Positions 22,256 to 37,090 of a stretch of DNA of 64,000 bases are shown here, piece after piece; within the stretch, counting starts at the first letter, position 1; each line of letters starts with the position of its first letter. The translations under genes and the position numbers were made by a program. A model generated the notes under the pieces. The model saw nothing but the letters and a program-made list of their open reading frames with translations, had not been told where the DNA came from and did not search any database. This DNA comes from Dendrolimus kikuchii (Eukaryota; Arthropoda; Insecta; Lepidoptera; Lasiocampidae), in the NCBI GenBank assembly GCA_019925095.2, contig CM034392.1, positions 11,179,887-11,243,886 on the forward strand, written 5' to 3'.

Positions 22256-22330
22256 TGTATACATAATAAAACCATGTTTTAACGGTTTTAACTGCGCTTA
22301 AAACCGTTAAAACGTAGTTTTCTTATTATT
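22256..22330. repeat. Imperfect inverted repeat, about 30-bp arms
   Basis: GTTTTAACGGTTTTAA and TTAAAACCGTTAAAAC are perfect 16-bp arms around CTGCGC; the complementarity continues imperfectly outward. A related single arm (CGTTTTAACGGTATTAAGCG) is at about 44324, so this is a head-to-head pair of ends of a dispersed repeat. Confidence 0.75.
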
Positions 22331-23449
22331 GATTCTGTTGAATCATGATGACTAAGTATGTTTTAAATGGTTCGGCTATGTAGTGAGCAAATCAGTCGAC
22401 TACGATAGCTAGTAATAAATATTTACAATAGTAAAAAATTTAAATAATTAATTCAAACTTGAATCTTACACATTATTTATTGAAAGCCATGTTTTTAACA
22501 GCGCTTCCAAAGCAATTTTAGTTACTGTTAAAGAAGAAGAAGCGGCGCAACAATTCCCCTACAACATGGGTGCTTACGCAACCGGTGGCAAGACGTCAAC
22601 GTTTAACACCAACGAAGGACGTTGAAGATCGTTCAATACAGACCTAGATCTGGGCAGAGACCGGAGTTAATAATCGTCAGGCAAAACGAACTGATGTATG
22701 TATAGGTATTCTAAATTAACTTGTTTCAAACTAATAAAATCAGTCTTACAGCTCACTCAGACTGTAAATATTAAAATTATCTAATAATTCAAACCACTTC
22801 CTGTTCTATTTTTATGCTTCCAATAACTTACTGATTATTTTATTATTAGTCACCATTACAAGAATAAACTGACTACAAACTGAAATAATTTAAGTTATAA
22901 TATTGATTAATTCAGTGAAATTATAGGTATAGACTTAATCGTTCTTTATTTGCTAGAAGATGAATACTAGGAATAACAAACAATTTCAGGAGTAGTGTTT
23001 CTTCTTTATGATTAAATTCACCTTGATAGTTATATATCACTAGTGTTGATTCCTACTATAAAGGCCCCGACGGCGAGTCTCGCTTTGCAGGTTCCCGGAG
23101 TTGTAGAAACGATGGAAATATAAATTCTTAAATCTGTAGGTATATTATGTAGCTCACAGAAATAATATTTTCACACAATAAGATATTTTTTTACACCATG
23201 ACGACTCTAAGCATAACTACCGTTGCCTCATTCACTATTTGAAAACATTAGGAATCCTTATCATAAAGAAAACGTCCGAATCCCAAAGAGGCCGTTACAG
23301 TACCTATGTAATATTTATGGAGACATTGGTTTAGGCTGATATTCTGCTTTAAATATGACATAGAAAGGAAACTTATTAATTATGACTTTTAAATTTCGTC
23401 TAGGGCCGATTTTTCAGGCACCAGATAAAAAAACTTATTTATAGAATAA
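22331..23449. other. Intergenic DNA with a short LINE-type tail
   Basis: Around 22528-22580 there is an AAGAAGAAGCGGCGCAA block, also found at 30160 and 44570, which is a common lepidopteran dispersed repeat. The rest is AT-rich and unassigned, with no gene. Confidence 0.4.
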
Positions 23450-26792
<3,343 letters not shown>

Positions 26793-28774
26793 AGTGCACG
26801 CAAATATAGAATATAGAATAAAGTACCGCCAGAATCAAGAAATAAAAATCGTTGATTTCTGAACAACGACGGGACGAACATGAAACGTTTGACATTCAAA
26901 ACCAAAAAAATTAAAAAAAAACTTCACTTTTAAATTTAATTTCATTTTTGAACGACTTTTAAATTTAATTGATTTCTAAATGACGGGACGAACATCAAAT
27001 GTTTGACAGGTAGGAATAGTTTCTAAGGGAAAGCGAAATTGTTGTTTTTACTATATTCCAAGCATTTTTTTCATATTTACTCACCTTTTAAACCTTCCTT
27101 GGACTTCCAGAAATAATTCCAAACCAAAATTAGCTAAATCAGTCCAGCCGTTCTCAAGTTTTAGCGAGACTAACGAACAGCAATTGATTTTTATATATTT
27201 TTCATTAAATTCTGCGAATGACGAAATGGGTATAAAGTATAAACATAAATAACATTTTAACGGCATTCAATAAAACAGCGAGGAATTATAATTAAATTTT
27301 GCTTATACTTTAAAGTTTCCTTCAATTATACGATAAATAATGTGCCTAACCCAATGCGTTTGCGTTTTGTACGTGGGAAAGAGGGCCGTTAAACTGATAG
27401 ATCGAATAATAAAACGGCTTTGAATCAAGAAAAACACATAAACATATCATTTCAAGCGATGTTTTACTGCTGACACATCAGATTTATGTCGTGTTTAAGA
27501 GATAACACCTTCACGAGGTGGTTATGGCTCAACCACAAGAACGAAATCTTACCTAAGAACTATTGAACCGAGGATTTATTTACTACTGTATGCCTGTGAT
27601 ACGCTTAAATATATATCCATATCTGTAATATCAACCGCTATAATTCTGAGGTTTCATCTGCGTTAGTGTTATAGACAACGTCGTTGACGCATAGCCACAT
27701 TAGTGTGTATAAACAAGTTATCTGTCAATATTTAACGTCCTTAACAATGTCGCATCTCAAATTACACATTACATTATACGGAACAGATCATCATTTTTAA
27801 AAATAGCAAATAAAACTCTAGAGGACGCTAAAAAGCGTGTATCAAACTTAGTAATTACTGATAAACTATTTTTGATGTTTGTAACAGGTTTAAACTAGTA
27901 CCTACCTATGAAGTAAATACTGTCACATGATGTTAAATTAGTAAAAAGAAAATGATCACTATATTTTTTCATTACTGATAATAAATAAAGTTTTGCTATT
28001 AGGCCGTGTACGCCCACTAAGAATATTTGGGTAAGATTGCTTGCTACCCGCAAAATCTGCAAACTATGAAACTCCTTAGAAGTGTCCAACTCCACCACGG
28101 AATTAATTTTGCACTAGATTTAAATTATGTAGATTGATAGATACAATACGTGCTAGACCTTAAGCTGTCCTAGTGAATAAAAATCATATATTATTTCACA
28201 CTCATTTGCCTGTTAAGAAAATAGTCCAAGATCCCAGTCACCCCAGACTTACATGATTTTAGGAAAGATGAAATTTTTAGGATCGGTAGTTGAACATAAA
28301 CTTAGAAAGGAATGGATACTCGCTAAGCTGAAAGCGGGGCCGTTTTTCAGGTAGCAGGTATCAAAGGTGGAAAAAAACCACCCTAACTTATTACAAGACA
28401 TATGTTTTTACATATGTCATAGATGATATTGTTATAAACATATATACAGTTGCCAGACACTTCCTGTGGGCCATAACTTTTGACAGAGACTTAAAAAAAA
28501 ATGTGGGAACTTACGTCATTTTAGGAAGGCTGAATTTTATATATATTATCAAGTATAATATTTTAAAATATTTTCCAAAGAGCCAGAGAAATCTGACGGG
28601 CCAAAAATCCTCCCAGACTCGTTAAGAGTTCCGCTGTGCGAGGAAGCGCGATATGAACAGAGGAAGTATGTTAGAATAGAGTTTGGAATGAAAAGGCTTA
28701 TTGTGCCGTCCCTAAATAATTAGAAGAAAGTGAAAGAGAAGAAAGAGAAATTTATAGACATGTAAAGATAGATA
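26793..28774. other. Intergenic DNA with repeat relics
   Basis: GACGGGACGAACAT occurs at about 26868 and 26981 as part of a local direct duplication. About 27140-27215 (CAGCCGTTCTCAAGTTTTAG) resembles a common lepidopteran dispersed repeat. About 28640-28760 and 54340-54440 share an AGAGGA-GTATG / CCGTCCCTAA-type block, probably RTE LINE tails. No host gene was recognised. Confidence 0.4.
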
Positions 28775-29902
28775 TCCCTATTAATATTATAAATGCGAAA
28801 GTAACTCTGTCTGTCTGTCTGTCTGTCTGTCTGTTCCGTTTTCACGTAAAAAATACTGGACCGATTTGGCTGAAACTCAGTATATATATATTTTCGATGC
28901 CGAGAATGAACATAGGATACTTTTTATCCCGGAAAATGGGATAGTTTCCGGGATTAAAGTATATTTGTCTCTGTGTTTGTTATCCTTTTATGGAAAAACT
29001 ATTAGACCGATTTGGCTGATACTCGGTATATATGTAATTTGAATTCCGAGGGTGTACAAGGGATATTTTTCATCCCGGATAATGGGATAGATTTGTGTAA
29101 AGATTATCCCAAAAGTGGGACAGGCTTTGGTTGGTTTTGTGATTTGCCATTTCATCATTTTGGTTGTTTTGTCCTTTTTACTCTTTTTCTCTTTTGCCCT
29201 TTTGCCCTTCTGCCCTTCTGCCCTTCTGCCCTTCTGCCCTTCTGCCCTTCTGCCCTTCTGCCTTCTGCCCTTCTGCCCTTCTGCCCTTCTGCCCTTCTGC
29301 CCTTCTGCCCTTCTGCCCTTCTGCCCTTCTGCCCTTCTGCTCTTTTGCTCTTGCTCTTCTGCTCTTCTGCTCTTCTGCTCTTCTGCTCTTCTGCTCTTCT
29401 GCTCTTCTGCTCTTCTGCTCTTCTGCTCTTCTGCTCTTCTGCTCTTCTGCTCTTCTGCTCTTCTGCTCTTCTGCTCTTCTGCTCTTCTGCTCTTCTGCTC
29501 TTCTGCTCTTCTGCTCTTTTGCTCTTTTGCTCTTTTTTGTCCTTTTTGTCCGTTTTGTCCGTTTTGCTCTTTTTTGTCCTTTTTGTCCTTTTTGCTGATT
29601 TTGTCCTTTTTGTCATTTTTGTAGTTTTCATTGACGGGGGATAGATAAATAAAACTAGGACTGTTTGTAATAGAGGATGAAAGTTTGGATGAGACCAATC
29701 ATTTCTCAAGTTCATAGATATAAAAACGGCATGAGTACATATCAAGCATCGAGTTTGCGATATAAAATGAAGTGAATTTTTCGGGTGCAAATGGCACTAA
29801 CATAAAAATGGTGTACATTGTAACCTGTATTAACGCCTGCTCTTTAAACAAGAAGCAGGAACTAGAGGTTAACCCGCGGCGCAGCCGCGGGGTAAACTCT
29901 AG
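28775..29902 (+). mobile_element. Non-autonomous Helitron family A, copy A2, with 8-bp arrays
   Basis: Begins TCCCTATTAATATT directly after A, and ends with the hairpin CCCGCGGCGCAGCCGCGG, a short spacer and CTAG before T. This is the canonical A/T Helitron insertion with no target duplication. Internal landmarks shared with A1 and A3 are (TCTG)n, two ACCGATTTGGCTGA blocks, TTTTTATCCCGGAAAATGGG, the array, TTGACGGGGGATAGATAAAT and TGTAACCTGTATTAACGCCT. It has no coding capacity. It lacks a segment of about 150 bp that A3 has after the TCATAGATATAAAAA block. Confidence 0.9.
29191..29536. repeat. 8-bp minisatellite in two blocks (CCCTTCTG then CTCTTCTG)
   Basis: About 29205-29338 is mostly CCCTTCTG with one 7-bp variant. 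About 29349-29517 is CTCTTCTG. The edges are degenerate TTTTGTCC/TTTTGCTC-type units. The open frames across it (ALLPFCPS or EEQKSRRA patterns) arise from the 24-bp coding period of an 8-bp unit and are not genes. Confidence 0.95.
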
Positions 29903-31199
29903 TACTATATAAACACAATAACCTAACTACTTCTAAACAAAATTTTAACAATAAACTAACGGCATAGGTTGGGTCTTAGAAAATATTTATTTTAAATGAC
30001 GTCCAGAAATTATATTAAAATAACTAATTAAATTCAAATTCAAAAGTTTTTATTCAAAATAAGTTCCACTGGAGAACACTTTTTGAAGGTCATACATGTA
30101 TGTTAATTATTTTTTTTACTTCATATTCTATGTACACCGCTTCGCAACGTGTTGATGCTGTAAAGGAGAAGAAGCGGCAAGAAACTCCCCAGCAACACGT
30201 CTAGCTAAATATTGATTTTCTTTATATTTTTTATTTATTTATTATATTTATATTTATTTTTATTACTTGTAGGTTATAACTTTCCATTTAATTAATCGAT
30301 TTTTTCGAGTTTTAAACGTATCTCAAGGGAAGCAATTCCTTTGAGACACGTAGAAATATTTTAGACGCTATGCTTGCAAACAAGTTGTTTCATATCAAAA
30401 TAGATTCTTCTCAATTGTTAAACCAATTTCGCTTAAGAGTTCCTTTGAAACCTCTGCGACAACCTTTCTCTCATTAAGAACAAGTACTAGGTGCTAACTC
30501 TCCTATTTCTAGAATGTGCAGAATTCTCCAAATTATAATTTTACAAAACGATTCGTTTAGCCCAAAAAGATATTGATTTGGGATACACTGATGGACAGAC
30601 AGATTTCAATACGTTTGTAGTTTTTTTTTAATTGGGCTTAATTAAATAATAGCGGTGAAGGTATCAAAGTGTATGCCGTGTTCACATGTTAGTAGTTTTT
30701 ACGTTCCAATGTTAAGTCCTATTATTGTACCTACTTCATTGAATGAAAAAACTTTAGGTGATCCATAAATAAATAAACATGGTAAAACAATATGGATAAT
30801 AATTTTTGCCTATAATTAAATAGGCCAGTAGTTTTAAACGTATGCAAAGTCGTGGGTAAAAACTAGTGACTCATTTATACCAACGCGACGGGGTCAATTG
30901 GTAGGCGACAAACTTTATCAATTAGTCAATTCTATTCAAGACATGTCTAGTTCCAATTAATATCATCCAACTGTGTTATTCAGACAGTTGCCCTTTAGCA
31001 ATATTGTTGTAGTGTCTTGATGTCTATAGGAATTAATATATAAATGTGAAACTGGTATAGGAATTTTTGAATGTTTGTTTGCCTTAGAAGTAAATTACGT
31101 AATACTCCGATTACTATGGTAGTTCATATAATAAGTCTAGTTTACACATACTAGTCATAATATACGTCTACTTCTTTAGTTTATATAATATTATGATAC
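29903..31199. other. Intergenic DNA with LINE-type tail fragment
   Basis: 30035-30105 (AAAAGTTTTTATTCAAAATA, CTGGAGAACACTTTTTGAAG) is nearly identical to 55008-55072. 30130-30200 has the GAGAAGAAGCGGCAAGAAAC block also seen at 44570. These are common lepidopteran dispersed repeats. The rest is unassigned AT-rich DNA. Confidence 0.5.
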
Positions 31200-31445
31200 C
31201 AGCATAGTGTCCTACTCCTCCCCCCTACCCCATTTTCTCTATTCCATTCCTCATTCCCGCTATCCGATCTTCTTTAACGCATTCCTCCTGTTTGATCCCT
31301 CTATCTCATCCCCTTAATCTATCTTCCTATTCCATCATAAAGATTGATAACGTTGCTTCATCCTTGGTGTTGTAAATGCCTATAGGCGACAGTAACCACT
31401 GTCATTATTTGGGCCGTCTGCTTGTTTGCCAGACGCGCATAATAA
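31200..31445 (+). mobile_element. Lepidopteran LINE/SINE tail with pyrimidine-rich leader
   Basis: A C/T-rich stretch (31208-31335) is followed by GATAACGTTGCTTCATCC, GGTGTTGTAAATGCC and GGGCCGTCTGCTTGTTTGCC. The same layout is seen at 34760-34930. This arrangement is a well-known dispersed repeat type in Lepidoptera and corresponds to a truncated retroelement 3' end. Confidence 0.6.
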
Positions 31446-33767
31446 AACTGATTTCAGGATTTTAGTGTAACATGGAGTATTAAAATGCTTCACGCTTATT
31501 TATATTATAAGATTTGCTTTCAATTCATCTTTGGTGATATAGATCGTCCTTAAACCATCATAGTACACATTAGAATCTAAGTGATGTTTGCTAAAGTGCA
31601 GTTTGAAATATAATTTAATCTCTGTGCCCCAGTAATACGTGCGAATGCTGTATCTACTTATAAAGATGATGCACTGGCAATGGAGTGCTCTGAGATCATC
31701 GCACAGCAGCAGGCATGAACACAAACACAACGCGATGTAAATCACTCATCGTCGCGACATTGGTTCTCAGTATCGATAATTGAATAAACTCTTTCATTAT
31801 TATGGAGTAATAAAACTTGGCCACACAACCGCACCGATTGTGATGTTTTACGATTCCAGCCAGCTGCACCGCTTGCCTATCTTTATTAGACTTGCACTGA
31901 CCCCGAGGTTTCAAACTGTGTGTGTGTATACTACTAAAACAGGACGTTCATCATTTTATTTGCTATTACTTTATCACGTTTGACTTCATCGGAATTTATA
32001 AATCATATTCGATAAACTTATCTTGATGTAGCAAAGACTTATATTGTTACAATATTTCTTGTTGAAATATTGCATAAATAAATTATATTCGATTTTAAAA
32101 GCTTTTCTTACATTTACCACACTTCTCATTTTTAGATTATTTAAAAAAACTCGTTTGACTATTGCGTATCATAACTATGTTTATTTAACATGTTGTTGAC
32201 TTTATTGAATGATTATGTCATATTTTTTCTTATATTATGATTATAGTATCAAAATTAATTAAATTCAACTGTTTTATTTTCCCAATCTTAGCAAATTTCG
32301 CTCGAGTAAGTATGTGTACGGAAAGCTACTTCGAAATAAATATCGAAACGAAATGTTAAAAAAACACTGATATAGTAAACTTATCTCAATGTTAAAAAGT
32401 ATCGTCATAACGTAGATAGACCTATCTAATAGATCGTAATAATTATAATAAATGTAAAACACGTTGTATGTTTGTTCCGTTTTCTCAGCTTTAGGAATAG
32501 AACGGTTGCCGTGAAATTTGATATGAACTGAACACCCTTATCCCATCAAAGACAAATAGCAAATGAAAGAAAACAATTACTTACTTATATTAACGGAAAA
32601 CAATTATTTACTTAACAAATTATTAATTAAAATTTCTAATATTAATATTTCTGCAACTTAGTAGTCTTTAATTAATTGTAATTTGTTACAAAACACTTTT
32701 AAATACAGCATATCTATAATATTATATCTTTTTTGTGTTTGTCTGTTCGTTTGGGATTCATATAAAAACTACCGTGGCGATTTCGATGCGGTATTCGCTG
32801 ATCGATAGCAAATTCCTGAACTTAAAAACTGCGGTACTTTTATATCCCAAGAATCCTGCGGAATTTTTTCCGAAGGTGGTTTAAAGTAATCAAGATGCAT
32901 AAAAATTGGCTTATTCAAATATGATTTGCTACCAATCTAAGGTGGGCAAAGTCGCGGGCGGATCCTAGATAAAATGATCGTTAGCGTTCCGATAAATAAT
33001 TGAATGATTGGCAAAATAAGAAGCTGACAGGATGTTAAGGGATAAACAGTGAAACGCCGACGAAGCAAATGACTAGACGGATTGCAATGCAGCAAAGAAC
33101 TAGATAGAGGCAGGCCTGATATCTTATCTAGGGAATGTGCCACCCTCACAGCGCGCTGTGGGTTGCCACTTAGCGCTGTGCCGCAAAAGGCAACAATAAG
33201 AAACTTTTGTTACCCAAAATCAATAACGCTTATCTCACCTACTTTGTGTGCCTAACGGCACTCTCAAGGAAAAGTAAATTTCTGAATCATTAATCTTTGA
33301 CAGCATTATTACTTGTCTTGAAAATTAAATATTTATAAGGCTACATTTTGAAAACAATTATGTAGGAATGTATGTAAGATTTATTACACGATTTTAGTGT
33401 AGACTGTGGACGTACTAAATAGGTAATTTTTATGCGAAGGAGATGGCACACGATCTTATCCATGTTTGGTGGAAGTTTTTACAGCTGCGATAGTAATATT
33501 AAGGGACCATTAAGGCTGTAATAGGCGTTTTTGGCGGGAACTTGAAAAATTATGTTTATCTCTGCAGTTTGTTTTTCAAAACAATTCTTGTTTTGAATAC
33601 AAAGTAGGATACCGATCATTTTCACGTAAGAATTATTTAGAAAGTTAAGTTGCCACAATTCTTTGTTAGGAGTCTATCAATTACTTACTTGACGAAGATG
33701 GGGTTGAAGTGTTATGTATTCCCTATTATGCTTATTTAGTATGCGTTTATTTTATTTTATTGGACGA
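31446..33767. other. Intergenic DNA, mostly unassigned
   Basis: 32690-32890 is a diverged piece of repeat family C (TTTGTCTGTTCGTTTGG, CGATTTCGATGCGGTATTCG). The other sequence is AT-rich with no recognised gene; open frames such as 31500-31745 (minus) have no family resemblance. Confidence 0.4.
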
Positions 33768-33960
33768 GTTCAGCAGACAGACAGACGGTCCACCTGATGG
33801 AGAGCGGTTATCATCGCTTATGGACACTTGCAACACCAAAGGTACTACAAATGCGCTGCTGCTCTCTAAAGAGAGAGTGGAACCTAGCCACTAATTCTGG
33901 AACACAACTCAAGGTTGTTATGGCGGCATACTCTAGACTAGAGGTGCTAGCCTTTTTATC
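33768..33960 (-). mobile_element. LINE 3' end, inverted partial copy
   Basis: Carries the same GTTCAGCAGACAGACAGACG and GCAACACCAAAGGTACTACA blocks as the copy at 20931. Its reverse complement encodes FREQQRICSTFGVASVH-like residues at the end of a LINE ORF2. It lies head to head with the next copy and so forms an inverted repeat with it. Confidence 0.65.
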
Positions 33961-33977
33961 CGTGCAGGAACGGAGAA

Positions 33978-34266
33978 AGAATACAATTTTCCGCGGCCGG
34001 GCGGCCTGTCGTAAGAGGCGACAAAACAACCCATAGCCAGGTGGTAGGGCATTTGCCTGACTGGATTGCTACCACCCCTGGTCTAAAGTATGTCGGCATA
34101 ACAACCTTGAGTTGTGTTCCGGCATTAGAGACCAGCTCCCAGTGACATTTAGAGAGCAGCAGCGCATTTGTAGCACCTTTGGTGTTGCAAATGTCCATGC
34201 GATGGTAACCGCTTTCTATCAAGTGGGCCGTCTGCCTGTCTGCTGAACTACTGCAATAAAAAAAAA
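33978..34266 (+). mobile_element. LINE 3' end with A tail
   Basis: Runs from AGAATACAATTTTCCGCGG through GGTGGTAGGGCATT, ACCACCCCTGGTCTAAAGTA and CATTTGTAGCACCTTTGG to CTGCTGAACTACTGC and an A-rich tail at 34256-34267. Part of it is readable as the C-terminus of a LINE ORF2. It is matched by 40358-40645 on the other strand. Confidence 0.7.
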
Positions 34267-34377
34267 TAGCCACCCAGACGGGCAATTGTTCTACCACCTG
34301 GCTAGGCTGGTGCCTACCTAAACCAACACATAGTTACATATGATTACAACTACTGGCTCTTAGGGTCAGCTCCATCG

Positions 34378-34735
34378 GTGCGATATCACGCTCTCGAAGA
34401 ATATATGTATCGTAAAACGGCTAGCCTTCATTTAATTATGTTCACCGCTCGCCTTCGCCTGGGCGTTCATCCCCACTTCCTTGAGCCCCTTTGCTCATGT
34501 ACGCAACGGTTCTGTAGAACGTTTCTCTTGCGTACCGTGGGGATTTGGATTGAGCTCCTAGCCAAGGTTTTCCCACAGCGCTACGATATGGAGTTTTTCA
34601 AAAAGGGTGTCACAAAACTTCTCCTAGGCCGGCAGCACGTTGGTAACATCTCTGGTGTTGCAAACGTCCACAGGCCACGGTAACCGCTTTCCGTCAGGTG
34701 GGCCGTCAGGCTGTCTGCTGTACACCAGCTATATA
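34378..34735 (+). pseudogene. LINE ORF2 C-terminus, jockey-like, plus 3' end
   Basis: The frame 34378-34683 ends HPHFLEPLCSCTQRFCRTF, VFPQRYDMEFFKKGVTKLL and GRQHVGNISGVANVHRPR. This is the standard C-terminal layout of jockey-type and related LINE reverse transcriptases (HP-hLEP, R-RTF, W-LP, FP-RYD, FK, LKGR, SGVA-VHG). It continues into GGTAACCGCTTTCCGTCAGG and GGGCCGTCAGGCTG at the 3' end. The copy is 5'-truncated, with substitutions at positions usually conserved (for example ELLAKVFP where LP-SVFP is expected). Confidence 0.75.
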
Positions 34736-34739
34736 CAAA

Positions 34740-34940
34740 TGTTCCGTGCGATGGGTGAGAGTTCCCACTTCCCCTACCCCTATCCGTTCTTTCATATCCC
34801 ATTCTTCCTTTCTGATTTCTTTTATCCCACCCTCTACTATCTCATTCTCTCTTATCCCGTCCCATCCCGTCCCATTTTATCCTTAAGGTTGGCAACGCGT
34901 TGTCTTCACTTCTGGTGTTGTAAATGTCTAAAGACGAAAA
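34740..34940 (+). mobile_element. Lepidopteran LINE/SINE tail with pyrimidine-rich leader, second copy
   Basis: A C/T-rich stretch (34770-34880) is followed by AAGGTTGGCAACGCGTTGTC and CTGGTGTTGTAAATGTC. The layout is the same as at 31200-31445. It directly follows the jockey-like tail, so these are stacked insertions. Confidence 0.6.
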
Positions 34941-36698
34941 AAATGATAAACAAGAATAAGGAAAATAATTAATGCTACCACCACAGTTGCATTCAAAATA
35001 AAAAAATATTGTAATAATAAGACAGTAATGTTTTGTATCTAGAGAGTAAGTTCTAATACGATTATAAGTATTATATTAGGAAAATGTATTAAATAAGCAA
35101 GTAGGTATAATAATAGAATTAAGATAAAAATGTATTAGACATAAGAGTTGTTTTTTGAAAACGGAAAGAAGAAAGAAAAAAAGAAATAAAATTACTTACC
35201 AATTACTTGGGCCGTCTGCCTGTTAATTAGCTTCGCAGTGAAAAAGTACTCAGCATAAATAGTAGCAGTGGCTTAATTTCATAAAAATAAATGTTAACTA
35301 AAACAGATACATTATTATAATAGGCTCTTAGGCACTGGCCGTGCCTATACATAGCCAGATGAGAAACAGACATGATTAAACTGTAACGGTCTTAACTGTA
35401 ACATATTTATATTTAATTAGAGTAAGTTTGTAGGCTCCTTTAAGAACCTTAAAGAAGCCTAAAAACTTAATTTAACTCAATATGAATAAGACCGTTATGC
35501 AATTTTGCTATGGAACCTTAAAAATGAATTCGAGCAGCTACACTGAAAACAATAATAAACAAATTATCTGTGTGAACATAACGAGCAACGACTTGCATTG
35601 AGGGCATTGTACTTTGCGACGGTAAGTCGATTTGTGTTTTCATTCCGAAATGCATCGGTTGTCTTCTGTTGCTTTATCTGCTTTTAATAATAAATTCATA
35701 CAATAGGGGTATTTCAAAGAGGTTTTTGACCTATTTCATCTTGACAAGTCGTCTTCGAGCATAAGCCACCTTTGCCATTTACTGATATCAAGAGGATGTA
35801 ATGACTTCGTCATAAATATCTACTAGTGATGTATTTTTAAGACTAATTTAATTTTCACCGATCGACAGTCATCCAAAATTGAGTTTATACTACCCATAAA
35901 CGTCCCACTAATGCTCGGGCTTTCCCACTTTTATTTAAATTCTGAACCGATTTGAATATTTTTTTGCCTTTGATTTAATATAGCTTTAAAGTGGTCCCAT
36001 ATAAATTTTAGTGCTATTGCATTACGGGTTACAAAGATATAGCAGAAATTCATTAAAATCAAACAGAAAATGTGTTAGTTTTGAAGTATTTTAGTCAAAC
36101 TCTAGTTGATAACAATGTATAATACCTACATGATTTATTGAAAAACATTGAGGTTATCCGTATGTCAAAATCGATCAATGATATTTAATTGAAACTTGTT
36201 TGTTCATATGAACTGTTAACGGTGCTATGTTAATTAAATAAGTGTTAATTATGATAAAGTGATAGATAGATGTTTTTCTCAAGTTTAGGTCAATGTGGAT
36301 TACTACTTCTTGTTAAATATAGCTTCTGTGCTCGTTTATTAATGTTGTTATTACAACATGCGGTATGCAGGGACTTTTAAATCAGTGTGGTGATATAAGA
36401 AAAAAGAGCCTAAATCCTTAACGCTCACGCTTTATATACGACTTTGTATATAGCAGCCAGTGCTCTTATATACAGAGTAGTATATAAGTTTTGAAGGTTA
36501 TATCTAAACCTATTTTATACATATAAGGCTGTTTTAACGATGTCGGGCGCTGGGGTGTGAAAATCAGTTTGCATCGCCTTGCCAACACTTAAAATAACAT
36601 TTATTTATCAGCAGAGTTTTCCACGCGGTTACACCCCTGGGCAAATCCTACTGGCTATATTTTAGTTACAGGAAAACTAAATTATTTAAATTATATAT
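34941..36698. other. Intergenic DNA, nothing recognised
   Basis: AT-rich. A short GGGCCGTCTGCCTGTT piece near 35209 is a scrap of the LINE tail family. No host gene was recognised. Confidence 0.4.
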
Positions 36699-37090
36699 AC
36701 AGAGTGATTTTTTCAAGAGAGTCTTCAAGGGCAAATCCTATACTATAACTAAAACAACATTTCCCCTGGTTTGCCATTTGACATTCCTTTATAGAAATTG
36801 ATCCTTACAAGCTACACTATGATATGGTATAACAATACAGGTTGTGTTTATTTTTTCAAAATCTAGTATCAATAGATTTTTGAAAAATCAAGTCACAACA
36901 AACAACAAATCCTTGTTAGGAACCGAGTCAACTGATTTTGAAAAAATAAACACAACCTGCATTCTTAAACCTTTAGTTTAGACACTTTAGTTTTCGTCAA
37001 AATCAGCCTTGAGACTCGTTGAGTGTTTTTCGCTATTTAGCATAGTTTAGGATTTTGCCCTGAAGACTCACTTGAAAAATTCTCTCTATA
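36699..37090. mobile_element. Foldback MITE, about 390 bp, with nested inverted repeats
   Basis: The outer arms of about 48 bp (36699-36748 and 37041-37090) are imperfect inverted copies built on TTTTTCAAG, GAGTCTTCA and GGGCAAA-TCCTA. The inner arms of 26 bp (36838-36863 and 36934-36959) are perfect inverted copies starting CAGGTTGTGTTTATTTTTTC. It is non-coding. The flanks are AT-dinucleotide rich, so the target duplication is ambiguous. Confidence 0.75.

Noticed and set aside
28988..29790. Open frames rich in EEQKSRRA or ALLPFCPS
   Set aside because: Translations of the 8-bp array in Helitron A2; the period of eight codons equals three repeat units.
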